Of a DNA stretch of 64,000 bases, positions 55,155 through 63,251 are shown one piece after another. Position numbers and translations under genes: made by a program. The notes under the pieces were generated by a model. It searched no databases, was not told the origin of the DNA, and was given only the letters and a program-made list of their open reading frames with translations. Source of the DNA: Streptomyces malachitofuscus (GTDB taxonomy: Bacteria > Actinomycetota > Actinomycetes > Streptomycetales > Streptomycetaceae); assembly GCF_014650055.1 (NCBI RefSeq), contig NZ_BMUF01000002.1, forward strand, positions 372,001 to 436,000, given 5' to 3'. How positions within the stretch are numbered: position 1 is the first letter of the stretch; every line of letters begins with the position of its first letter.

Positions 55155-55910
55155 CTAAGCGGCCGACACCCGCAGGGCGGCCAGGACCGGAAGATGGTCC
55201 GTGGCCGCCGCGAGGTCGCTTTCCCTCACCCCGGGCTGGTCCAGCGGCACCCCGCACCCCAGCACCTCCACGCCCTTGGTGGCGAAGAGGGCGTCGATCC
55301 GCCGGTGCGGTTCGTCCCGGGTCCAGGTGTGTTCACCGCCCCAGGGCGCCGCGGCCCAGCAGTCGGTCAGCGACTCGGCCAGCCGCCGGAAGGTACGCCC
55401 ACCCGGCCGCTCGTTGAGGTCGCCCCCGGCGACGGCGTGCTCGACGCCCATCCCCGCGAGCCGGTCGAGCAGCATGCCGCCCTGCTCGTAGCGCTCGTCG
55501 TTCCGCAGCGACAGATGACAGCTCAGCACCCCGACCCGCGCCCCGCCGAACCGCACGACGGCGGTGGCGAACCCGCGCCGGTGCTGCCCCGGGGTGAGCG
55601 GCAGCAGCACATCCTCGGTCCGCTCGACGGTCGCCCGCAGCGAGCACAGGATCGCGGGCCCGGCGGCGGTGGCACCCCCGGAGAGGATCACCAGCCCGGA
55701 CTCGGACGCCAGCGCCGCGAGCTTCTTCCGCCACCGGAAGAACCGAGGCGCCTCCTGCAGCAGAACCAGATCGGGCGCGCAGGCGGTGATCACCCGGGCG
55801 AGCGCGCCGGTGTCGTCCCGCATCGAACGGATGTTGTAGCTCAGCACCCGGATCACGGCCGAACCATCGGACTCGGTCCGGGAGTCGGGCAGCAGCGGAG
55901 TCGTCGCCAT
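55155..55910 (-). CDS. Endonuclease/exonuclease/phosphatase (EEP) family protein
   Basis: 251 residues from ATG at 55910 with a weak ribosome site; a GTG at 55853, just before IRVLSYNIR, is possible. EEP motifs: VLSYNIRSM, the Glu in LVLLQEAPRF, VLSCHLSL, AGGDLNERPGG, and the C-terminal TDHLPVLAAL. The fold covers DNases, phospholipases and inositol phosphatases; the lack of a signal peptide suggests a cytoplasmic protein. The substrate is open. It is convergent with the gene on its left. Confidence 0.88.
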   Translation of the reverse strand: MATTPLLPDSRTESDGSAVIRVLSYNIRSMRDDTGALARVITACAPDLVLLQEAPRFFRWRKKLAALASESGLVILSGGATAAGPAILCSLRATVERTEDVLLPLTPGQHRRGFATAVVRFGGARVGVLSCHLSLRNDERYEQGGMLLDRLAGMGVEHAVAGGDLNERPGGRTFRRLAESLTDCWAAAPWGGEHTWTRDEPHRRIDALFATKGVEVLGCGVPLDQPGVRESDLAAATDHLPVLAALRVSAA

Positions 55911-56029
55911 GCGGATCAAGATACGCCGACCGGCGCGCCACGCGTGGACGTCGCGTCGGCGGCGGAGCTCATACGTGCACAGCGCGACCGCCGTCTTCCC
56001 CACCTGTGCCTGCCCGCAACGGCCGGCGG

Positions 56030-56533
56030 TCAGCGGTGGGAGGCCGCCAGCCAGCGGTGGACGTCCGCCATCGCCGTGCCGTCGCTGTCGCTGTCGATGC
56101 CGGCGGCCAGGTCCGCGATCGACACGGCGCCGAGGGCGCGGTACCACGCTTCCTGCGCTTCCGCCATGGCGCGGGCGATGGCACACGGGCGTCCGCACTG
56201 CTCGGCGGGAACGGCCAGGGGGCCGCGCTGCCGGATCTCCGTGCACCGGTACGCCGGCTCGGCGCCGTCGATGGCCTGGACCACTTCGAGCATGGTGACC
56301 GAGGCCGCGGGCCGGGTGAGGGCGTGACCGCCGACCTGACCGGCTGTCGCCTGGACGATTCCCGCACGGGACAGTGCTTGCAGGCGTTTGGCGAGGTAGG
56401 CCCGCGGAATGCCATGCAGCTCGGTGAGGGCCGGAACATGCGTCAGGGCTTGGCGTGGACCACCACGCTGACGGCCGTCGGGTTCCTGGGCCTGGCCTTC
56501 GCCCCGGGCACGGGGTGCGCTGCATGACTCCAC
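56030..56533 (-). pseudogene. Rrf2-family regulator lacking its normal N-terminus
   Basis: From about residue 34 the frame matches Rrf2 regulators: TELHGIPRAYLAKRLQALSRAGIV (recognition helix region), GQVGGHALTRPAASVTMLEVVQAIDG, then CTEIR and CGRPCAI, which keep two of the usual Cys positions. The first helix (MRLSxxxxYALxxLLYLA in relatives) is missing. In its place is a Gln/Arg/Gly-rich stretch that matches nothing. The gene is probably truncated by a deletion or rearrangement, although a working short protein cannot be excluded. The neighbouring DNA up to glkA codes for nothing recognisable. Confidence 0.55.
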
Positions 56534-56638
56534 CGGCGACTTCCACCTGGCTGCTCGTCGCGTCGGGGGCGGTCACGGCTGCGCCCGCCGTCCCCGGAGG
56601 GGATCAGGCGGGCGCGGCCGTGCGGGTGGACAGGGGTG

Positions 56639-57592
56639 TCACATGACCGGGTCGGGTTCCCGGGCCAGGTCGGCCGCGCCCACCAGACCCGCCTTGTTGC
56701 CGAGCTGGGCGCCGAGGACGTCGGCGACCGGACGCCAGTTGCCGCCGACCAGCCAGCGCTTGTAGGACTTGCGGATCGGGCCCAGGACCAGTTCGCCCTC
56801 GTCGGAGAGGCCGCCGCCGACGATGAAGGCGGACGGGTCGAAGAGGGAGGCCAGGTCGGCGAGGCCGGCGCCGACCCAGCGGGCCAGCTCGCGGTAGGAG
56901 TCGACGGCCACCCGGTCGCCCTGGCGGGCGGCCATGGAGACGTGCTTGCCCTCGATGCCCTCCGGGGTGCCGTTGCCGAGGGACAGCAGTGTCTCGGCGT
57001 TCTCGGGGGTGGCGTTGGCGCGCTGCTTGGCGTAGCGGACGAGGGCGCGGCCGGAGGCGTACTGCTCCCAGCAGCCCTGCGAGCCGCAGCCGCACAGCAG
57101 GCCGTCCGGCACCATGCGGATGTGGCCGAACTCGGCGGCCACACCGAAGTGGCCCCGGCGCAGCTTGTTGCCGATGATCACGCCGCCGCCGAGGCCGGTG
57201 CCGAGCGTGATGCAGATGACGTTGCGGTGGCCCTTGCCGGCGCCGAACTTGTACTCGCCCCAGGCGGCGGCGTTGGCGTCGTTCTCCACGACCACCGGGA
57301 GACCCACGCGGGCCTCGACCTTCTCCTTGAGCGGCTCGTTGCGCCAGTGGATGTTGGGGGCGAAGTAGACCTCGGAACGCTGGCGGTTGACATAGCCGGC
57401 CGCGCCGATGCCCACGCCGACGATGTCGTGTCCGGCGCGTGCTCCTTCCACCGCGGAGGCGATGGCGTCCACGATCCCCTCGGGCGTGCCCGGGGTCGGC
57501 ACCTTGTGGGTCGAGAGGATGTTGCCGTCCTCGTCGACCACTCCGGCCGCGATCTTGGTGCCGCCGATATCGACGCCGATGGTGAGTCCCAT
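56639..57592 (-). CDS. glkA: Glucokinase, ROK family
   Basis: 317 residues from ATG at 57592 with GAGGGA upstream; a longer frame adds 12 residues. ATP loop IGVDIGGTKIAAGVVDEDG, catalytic Asp in VVENDANAAAWGE, and the zinc-binding CGCGSQGCWEQYASG identify a ROK glucokinase. In S. coelicolor GlkA both phosphorylates glucose and is central to carbon catabolite repression. A strong hairpin separates it from the DUF5304 gene upstream, so it probably has its own promoter. Confidence 0.96.
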   Translation of the reverse strand: MGLTIGVDIGGTKIAAGVVDEDGNILSTHKVPTPGTPEGIVDAIASAVEGARAGHDIVGVGIGAAGYVNRQRSEVYFAPNIHWRNEPLKEKVEARVGLPVVVENDANAAAWGEYKFGAGKGHRNVICITLGTGLGGGVIIGNKLRRGHFGVAAEFGHIRMVPDGLLCGCGSQGCWEQYASGRALVRYAKQRANATPENAETLLSLGNGTPEGIEGKHVSMAARQGDRVAVDSYRELARWVGAGLADLASLFDPSAFIVGGGLSDEGELVLGPIRKSYKRWLVGGNWRPVADVLGAQLGNKAGLVGAADLAREPDPVM

Positions 57593-57663
57593 GAATCCCT
57601 CAGTTCGGTCGAGCCCCGCTACCGCCAACGGTACCCGAGCCGCCGGGCCGGGAAGCCCGGTGT

Positions 57664-57715
57664 CCGCACGGTGGGCGGCCCGGCGGGGATCATGGTCCCG
57701 CCGGGGACCGTGCGG
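57664..57715 (-). terminator. Terminator between the DUF5304 gene and glkA
   Basis: Outer stem CCGCACGGT (57664-57672) with ACCGTGCGG (57707-57715), inner stem CGGCGGGGA (57681-57689) with TCCCGCCG (57696-57703), one bulge. It begins at the very end of the DUF5304 stop codon. It should limit read-through into glkA. Confidence 0.65.
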
Positions 57716-58240
57716 TCAGTCGAGGTCGATGTGCTCGCCGGGGGCGGTGCCGGGGTCGTCGCCGCGGTCCCGGCGCTCGTCCAGGTCGCGCGGATCGGTG
57801 TCGCGGGAGGTCCAGCGGCGCTCCTGGTCCTGCACGGCGGAGCGGTAGGCGGCGAGGAGTTCGTTGCCGGCGGCGGCCAGGTGGTCGAAGACGTCGGGGT
57901 TGCGTTCGATGACGGGTTCGACGGCGGCCTTGGCCTGCTGGACGACCTGTCGCACCACCTGCTGCGCGGCGGGCCCGGCGACGGCGCCGAAGAGCGGCGA
58001 CTGCAGGCCGGAGAGCTTGTCGGCGACCGCGTCGACGAGCTTTTTCAGTTCGTCCGCGGCGGAACCGGCGGGCGGGCCGTGCTGGGCGCGGCGACGGGCC
58101 TTCTCCGCCTCCAGGTCCTCGGCGACGGCGGTCGCCCAGGCGTCGGCGTGGGTTTCGGGGGCGGCCGCCTCTACGTCGTCCACCGGCTTGTCGACGATCT
58201 CGTCCCCGGCGTCTTCGGGCGGGGGGAGCTGTTCGCTCAT
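57716..58240 (-). CDS. DUF5304 protein (SCO2127-like, glkA neighbour)
   Basis: 174 residues from ATG at 58240 with AAGGAG upstream. Acidic N-terminus, then THADAWATAVAEDLEAEKARRRAQHG and a helical LKKLVDAVADKLSGLQSPLFG region, and a highly charged Arg/Asp tail. No catalytic motif or membrane span is seen. The S. coelicolor counterpart next to glkA has been reported to influence glucose repression. This rests on position and family, not on any visible activity. Confidence 0.85.
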   Translation of the reverse strand: MSEQLPPPEDAGDEIVDKPVDDVEAAAPETHADAWATAVAEDLEAEKARRRAQHGPPAGSAADELKKLVDAVADKLSGLQSPLFGAVAGPAAQQVVRQVVQQAKAAVEPVIERNPDVFDHLAAAGNELLAAYRSAVQDQERRWTSRDTDPRDLDERRDRGDDPGTAPGEHIDLD

Positions 58241-58298
58241 GACGGACTCCTTCGACTGCGGTGGCCCCATCGACGTTACCCGAACGGGCCAGGTGGCT

Positions 58299-59450
58299 TC
58301 AGCGGGTACGCGGCCACAGCGCGGGATCCGGCCGGAACCGGATGCGCAGCTCGCCCTCGCGCAGGGCCGCGCCGTCGACGCTGCAGCGGCGCAGGGCGGA
58401 CGGCAGGGGGACCGTGCGGCGGAACGGGCCGACGGTGACGACGATGTCGTCGCCGCGCCGCATGAGGTCGAGCTCGTCGCGGCGGGCGCCGGGGAGGGGG
58501 AGGTGCCAGACGAGGACGCCGTCCTCGGCGAGGTGGTCGGTGACCGGCCAGTCCGCGGTGCCGGTCACCGTCGGGGCGCCCGGAACCGCGAGCGCGGCGA
58601 GGTCGTCCGTGCCGCGCGGGTCGCGGCCGAGGTGGGGGACCGGGTGGACGTCGTAGGACTCGCGCCACTCCTCCAGCGTCTTGCGCTGCTGGGCGACGGG
58701 GGCGGCGAGCCAGCTGTCGCCGTCGCTCTCCGGGAGGACGCGGTTCGCGAGGAGCCTGTCGGTGCGCAGTCCGCGGAGGGCCAGTCCGAGGGTCGCGGTG
58801 CGGACGGCCTCGGCACCGGCGGGGCCGGGTTCGGCGACCAGGCGTACGACGGTGTCGCGGTCGGCGAGCACGGCCTCGACGGCGGCGAGCTGCAGGTCCA
58901 GGCGGGCTGCCGTCTCGTACAGCCAGTCGGCGGGCAGCGGGACGCCGGCGAGGCGGCCGAGCATGGGGCGCAGGGCGCGGGCCGCCTGGCGCTCGGGTGG
59001 GAGGAGGCGGCGCAGGTGGCGGCGGAGTTCCTCGGGGAGGGCGAGGAGGGCGAGGGCGCGGGGGGTGGGTGGGAGGTCCACGACGACGAGGTCGTGGGGC
59101 TCGTCGGCCAGTGTGGCGTCGCGCAGGGCGCGGAGGACGGCGAGTTCCTCGGCGCCGGGGAGAGGGCTGATCTCGTCGGGTTCGAGGCGGGAGGCGCCGA
59201 GGAGGTCCAGGGCGGGGGCGGCTCGGGTCTGGAGGGCGGCGAGGTCGGCGCGGAAGGCGGGGGCGGGGTCGACGTGACGGACGGTGAGGTGGGGTGGGGG
59301 GTCGTTGCCCAGCAGGGGGCGGACGGTGTCCGTGCGGTCGGTGGTGAGGAGCAGGGTGCGGGTGCCCTCGCGGGCTGCGGTCAGCGCGGTGGCGGCGGCG
59401 GTTGTGGTGCGGCCGCTGCCGCCGGGGCCCGTGATCAGGAGGGTGCGCAT
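58299..59450 (-). CDS. ArsA-like P-loop ATPase (SRPBCC neighbour)
   Basis: 383 residues from ATG at 59450. The frame extends upstream into repeat copy 4, but MRTLLITGPGGSGRTTTAAA, a deviant Walker A, marks the real start. VVVDLPPTPRALALLALPEELRR and a C-terminal domain typical of actinobacterial ArsA homologues follow. No arsenite-binding cysteines of ArsA are visible, so arsenic transport is unlikely. Its M. tuberculosis counterpart (Rv2184c) keeps the same neighbours. The ribosome site is poor. Confidence 0.85.
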   Translation of the reverse strand: MRTLLITGPGGSGRTTTAAATALTAAREGTRTLLLTTDRTDTVRPLLGNDPPPHLTVRHVDPAPAFRADLAALQTRAAPALDLLGASRLEPDEISPLPGAEELAVLRALRDATLADEPHDLVVVDLPPTPRALALLALPEELRRHLRRLLPPERQAARALRPMLGRLAGVPLPADWLYETAARLDLQLAAVEAVLADRDTVVRLVAEPGPAGAEAVRTATLGLALRGLRTDRLLANRVLPESDGDSWLAAPVAQQRKTLEEWRESYDVHPVPHLGRDPRGTDDLAALAVPGAPTVTGTADWPVTDHLAEDGVLVWHLPLPGARRDELDLMRRGDDIVVTVGPFRRTVPLPSALRRCSVDGAALREGELRIRFRPDPALWPRTR

Positions 59451-59490
59451 GGGGGTGAACGGTAACGGACGCCGGGCGGGGGCGGGTTCC

Positions 59491-59623
59491 GCTTGCCCGC
59501 GCATGCGGGGTGCCGCTGCGCCCACCCTCCCCCACTCTCGACATCGCTCGAGCGGGGGGACCCCCATCGCCCTGGGGGTACCTCCCAGGCCCTTAAGGCA
59601 CTGGGGGAGGCACGACTGCCCGC
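59491..59623 (+). repeat. Dispersed palindromic intergenic repeat, copy 4 (short subtype)
   Basis: The GCATGCGGGGTGCCGCTGCG start and CACCCTCCCCCACTCTCG resemble copy 3, and the right half from CTGGGGGTACCTCCC onwards is identical to copies 2 and 3 except for single bases. It sits between the ArsA-like gene start and the SRPBCC stop, so the ArsA-like gene's promoter must overlap it. Confidence 0.82.
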
Positions 59624-59651
59624 AGCTGCGGCGGCGCGGGCAGCGCGGGGG

Positions 59652-60092
59652 CTACGGGTGGGACTCGACGCGCTTTTTCAGGCCGGCCAGGGCTCGGTCG
59701 ATGATGACCTTTTCCGCCTTGCGCTTGATCATGCCGAGCATGGGGATCTTGACGTCGACGGTGAGGCGGTAGGTGACCTCCGTCGTGCCCGGGGCGGCCG
59801 GGGTGAGGACGTAGGAGCCGTCGAGGGAGCGGAGCATCTGGGACTTCACCAGGGTCCAGGAGACCTCGTGTCCGCCGGTCCAGGTGTACGCCAGGACCTG
59901 GTCGTCCTTGATCGCGCCCGCGTCCATGACGAGACGCACCTGCTCGGCGCGGCCCTCCGCGTCGGTCTTGAGGACCTCCGCCTCCTTCACCTCGCCCGTC
60001 CAGTCGGGATAACGGGCGAAGTCGGCGATCACCCCCATGACGTCGGCCGGTGCCGCCTCGATCGTGATGCTCGAGCTGGTGTGTTCCGCCAT
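59652..60092 (-). CDS. SRPBCC (polyketide cyclase/START-like) protein
   Basis: 146 residues from ATG at 60092 with GGAGGAG upstream. The START-like fold is indicated by IEAAPADVMGVIADFARYPDWTGEVKEAEVL at the N-terminus and a long C-terminal helix (IIDRALAGLKKRVESHP). The family binds hydrophobic ligands in a cavity and here is probably a coenzyme-Q-binding-like or lipid-binding protein. The mycobacterial counterpart (Rv2185c) sits between the same neighbours. Confidence 0.9.
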   Translation of the reverse strand: MAEHTSSSITIEAAPADVMGVIADFARYPDWTGEVKEAEVLKTDAEGRAEQVRLVMDAGAIKDDQVLAYTWTGGHEVSWTLVKSQMLRSLDGSYVLTPAAPGTTEVTYRLTVDVKIPMLGMIKRKAEKVIIDRALAGLKKRVESHP

Positions 60093-60221
60093 CGCCGTGG
60101 CTCCTCCAGATGCGGGCCGGTAGTCGTCGTCGCCGTGCAGCGCACGCGCGTGCAGCGGAAGGCTACCGTGCGCCGGACCGGCCGAACTCACCCGACCTGG
60201 GGCGTCCGCACCCTTCCGGCC

Positions 60222-61019
60222 TCACCATTCGAGCGCCCAGGGCCGTCCGGTGCTCGCGAAGTGGCCCACGTTGACGCATTCGGTGGCGCCGATGCGCATG
60301 CGCCGCACCAGCGGCTGGTGGACATGGCCGAAGAGGGAGTAGCGGGGCCGGGTGCGGCGGATCGCCTCCAGCAGGGCCCGGCTGCCGCGCTCGAAGCGGC
60401 GGGCGACGGTGTCGTAGACGAGGTCCGGCACCTCCGGGGGAATGTGGGTGCACAGCACGTCGACCTCGCCGACGGCCTCGATCTTCGCCGCGTACTCCTC
60501 GTCGTCGATCTCGTACGGCGTGCGCATGGGTGTGCGCAGGCCGCCGCCGACGAAGCCGAAGGTCCGGCCGCCGATCTCCACCCGCTGTCCGTCGAGGACG
60601 GTGGTGCCGGGGCCCGCGTACTCCGGCCACAGGGGCGGGATGTCGACGTTGCCGTAGGTGGCGTACGTAGGAGTGGGGAAGGCGGCGAACAGCTCGGCGT
60701 ACTGCTTGCGCACCGCCTTCTCGATCGCCGCGGCCCTGTCCATCTCGATCCCGGCCCAGAGCCGGCGCTGGAACTCGCGCGCCTCCTCGAAGCGGCGGGC
60801 GGTGCGCAGCTCGACGATGCGGTCGGCGTTCTCGGTGCCGAACAGGTCGGGGAAGATGCCGCGCGAGTGGTCGGCGTAGTCGAGGAAGAGCACCAGGTCG
60901 CCCAGGCAGATGAGGGCGTCGGCGCCCTCGCCTGCCCGCGCGAGGTCACGGGCGTTGCCGTGCACATCACTGACCACGTGGACGCGGGCCCGCCGGTTGC
61001 CGCCTGGTGTCGATGCCAT
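60222..61019 (-). CDS. Calcineurin-like metallophosphoesterase
   Basis: 265 residues from ATG at 61019; a TTG three codons earlier is possible. The metal ligands are in VHVVSDVHGN, ICLGDLVLFLDY, TYGNVDIPPL, LCTHIPPE and LFGHVHQPLVRR, the complete DxH-GD-GN-H-GHxH set. The substrate may be a nucleotide, a lipid pyrophosphate or a phosphoprotein. It is divergent from the acyl-CoA synthetase gene with 295 bases between, where I see no clear promoter motif. Confidence 0.9.
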   Translation of the reverse strand: MASTPGGNRRARVHVVSDVHGNARDLARAGEGADALICLGDLVLFLDYADHSRGIFPDLFGTENADRIVELRTARRFEEAREFQRRLWAGIEMDRAAAIEKAVRKQYAELFAAFPTPTYATYGNVDIPPLWPEYAGPGTTVLDGQRVEIGGRTFGFVGGGLRTPMRTPYEIDDEEYAAKIEAVGEVDVLCTHIPPEVPDLVYDTVARRFERGSRALLEAIRRTRPRYSLFGHVHQPLVRRMRIGATECVNVGHFASTGRPWALEW

Positions 61020-61314
61020 GGCGATCAAGGGTAAGCGTGTGCGGCAGGCGTGAACAATGGCGGGCGGACCTGCGGTTACTGGCTCGTCGGTTCAGGGGTG
61101 GACTACTGTGCGCAATGGAAACCAACCTGTGTGACGCAGCGAACATCTGGCGGGGACCCCCTGTCGTAGAAGCCATACCGGCGGGTAACGTCCGGGCAGT
61201 CCAGTCGTGCTCGGGATTTCAACTTGTGAATTCGCGAGCACCCGCCCGAGCCTTGGACCGCACCGTCGCATCGCACAACGTCGTGGCGCCGGCGCCCTAA
61301 GAGGAGCAGCAGTC

Positions 61315-63111
61315 TTGCGCGAGTTCAGCCTTCCGGCTTTGTACGAGGTCCCCACGGACGGAAACCTGACCGACATCGTCCGCAGAAACGCCGCGCAGCA
61401 TCCCGACGTCGCCGTGATCGCCCGCAAGGTCGGCGGGACGTGGCAGGACGTGACCGCCACCACCTTCCTCGCGGAGGTGCGGGCGGCCGCCAAGGGCATG
61501 ATCGCCGCGGGTGTGCAGCCCGGCGACCGGGTGGGCCTGATGTCCCGGACCCGCTACGAGTGGACATTGCTGGACTTCGCGATCTGGAGCGCCGGCGGGA
61601 TCACCGTGCCGGTGTACGAGACCAGCTCGCCGGAGCAGGTGGCGTGGATCCTCGGCGACTCCGGCGTCACCGCCTGCTTCGTGGAGCTCGACGCCCACGC
61701 GGCGACCGTGGAATCGGTGCGCGACCGGCTGCCCGCGCTGAAGAACCTGTGGCAGATCGAGGCCGGCGGCCTGGAGGAACTGGGCCGGCTCGGACAGGGC
61801 GTCACGGACGAGACGGTCGAGGAGCGCAGCTCGGTCGCGAAGGCGGACGACCCGGCGACCATCGTCTACACCTCCGGTACCACCGGCCGTCCCAAGGGGT
61901 GTGTGCTCACCCACCGCAGCTTCTTCGCGGAGTGCGGCAACATCGTGGAGCGGCTGCGTCCGCTGTTCCGCACCGGCGAGTGCTCGGTGCTGCTGTTCCT
62001 CCCGCTCGCGCACGTCTTCGGGCGGATGGTGCAGATCGCGCCGATGGTGGCCCCGATCAAGTTGGGCTGTGTGCCCGACATCAAGAACCTCACCGATGAA
62101 CTGGCCTCGTTCCGCCCGACGCTGATCCTCGGCGTGCCCCGGGTGTTCGAGAAGGTCTACAACTCGGCGCGGGCCAAGGCGCAGGCCGACGGCAAGGGCA
62201 AGATCTTCGACAAGGCGGCGGACACGGCGATCGCCTACAGCCAGGCGCTGGACACGCCGTCCGGGCCGTCGGTGGGCCTGAAGATCAAGCACAAGGTGTT
62301 CGACAGGCTTGTCTACGGCAAGCTGCGCGCGGTGCTGGGCGGGCGCGGCGAGTACGCCATCTCGGGCGGTGCCCCGCTGGGCGAGCGTCTGGGCCACTTC
62401 TTCCGCGGCATCGGCTTCAGCGTGCTGGAGGGCTACGGTCTGACCGAGTCCTGCGCTGCCACCGCGTTCAACCCGTGGGACCGTCAGAAGATCGGCACGG
62501 TCGGCCAGCCGCTGCCCGGCTCCGTCATCCGGATAGCGGACGACGGTGAGGTGCTGCTGCACGGCGAGCACCTGTTCAAGGAGTACTGGAACAACCCGGG
62601 CGCCACGGCCGAGGCGCTGGCCGACGGCTGGTTCCACACCGGGGACATCGGCACGCTGGACGAGGACGGCTATCTGCGGATCACCGGCCGGAAGAAGGAG
62701 ATACTGGTGACGGCGGGCGGCAAGAACGTCGCCCCGGCGGTCATCGAGGACCGGATCCGCGCGCACGCGCTGGTGGCGGAGTGCATGGTGGTGGGCGACG
62801 GGCGGCCGTTCGTGGGCGCGCTGGTCACCATCGACGAGGAGTTCCTGGGCCGGTGGGCCGACGAGCACGGGAAGCCCGCCGGGTCGACGGCGGCTTCGCT
62901 GAGCGAGGACCCGGATCTGCTGGCGGCGATCCAGTCGGCGATCGACGACGGGAACGCCGCGGTGTCGAAGGCGGAGTCGGTGCGGAAGTTCCGGATTCTG
63001 CCGGCGCAGTTCACGGAGGAGTCGGGGCACCTGACTCCGTCGCTGAAGCTGAAGCGGAATGTTGTCGCCAAGGATTACGCGCACGAGATCGAGGCGATTT
63101 ACGCGAAGTAG
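61315..63111 (+). CDS. Long-chain fatty-acid-CoA ligase (FadD15-type)
   Basis: 598 residues; TTG start at 61315 with GAGGAG 8 bases upstream. AMP-binding core TIVYTSGTTGRPKGCVLTHRS (about residue 183 on), GVPRVFEKVYN, EGYGLTESCAATAFN, and GWFHTGDIGTLDEDGYLRITGRKKEI, with the C-terminal Lys in TPSLKLKRNVVAKDY. The class activates long-chain fatty acids as acyl-AMP and then acyl-CoA. The neighbourhood with an SRPBCC protein and a PimB-type transferase matches the Rv2187 (fadD15) locus. Hence a role in complex lipid assembly is plausible. Confidence 0.94.
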   Translation: MREFSLPALYEVPTDGNLTDIVRRNAAQHPDVAVIARKVGGTWQDVTATTFLAEVRAAAKGMIAAGVQPGDRVGLMSRTRYEWTLLDFAIWSAGGITVPVYETSSPEQVAWILGDSGVTACFVELDAHAATVESVRDRLPALKNLWQIEAGGLEELGRLGQGVTDETVEERSSVAKADDPATIVYTSGTTGRPKGCVLTHRSFFAECGNIVERLRPLFRTGECSVLLFLPLAHVFGRMVQIAPMVAPIKLGCVPDIKNLTDELASFRPTLILGVPRVFEKVYNSARAKAQADGKGKIFDKAADTAIAYSQALDTPSGPSVGLKIKHKVFDRLVYGKLRAVLGGRGEYAISGGAPLGERLGHFFRGIGFSVLEGYGLTESCAATAFNPWDRQKIGTVGQPLPGSVIRIADDGEVLLHGEHLFKEYWNNPGATAEALADGWFHTGDIGTLDEDGYLRITGRKKEILVTAGGKNVAPAVIEDRIRAHALVAECMVVGDGRPFVGALVTIDEEFLGRWADEHGKPAGSTAASLSEDPDLLAAIQSAIDDGNAAVSKAESVRKFRILPAQFTEESGHLTPSLKLKRNVVAKDYAHEIEAIYAK

Positions 63112-63190
63112 ATTTCGCTGCGTTTTTCGGGGGGCCTGATGGGGTGCCGGATACGGTGCGTCGGCGAGTGCGGGTTGAGTGTGGTTTCTC

Positions 63191-63210
63191 GCGCAGTTCC
63201 CCGCGCCCCT
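63191..63210. repeat. Short streptomycete-type intergenic motif
   Basis: GCGCAGTTCCCCGCGCCCCT lies between the convergent acyl-CoA ligase and glycosyltransferase genes. From memory this motif recurs in intergenic DNA of many Streptomyces, but only one copy is seen here. It could form a small stem (GCG/CGC) and may help end transcription. Confidence 0.35.
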
Positions 63211-63251
63211 GGGAGGTTGACCCTGGCGGGGTCTGCGGAGCAGCCGCTCTC

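Noticed and set aside
56524-56646. Small plus-strand frame starting MTPPATSTWLL
   Set aside because: No ribosome site or family match; it runs into the end of glkA. It may be a relic but cannot be supported as a gene.
58299-59450. Arsenite-pump ATPase function for the ArsA-like protein
   Set aside because: The arsenic-binding cysteines and any arsB or arsR neighbours are missing; synteny points to a core envelope or housekeeping role instead.
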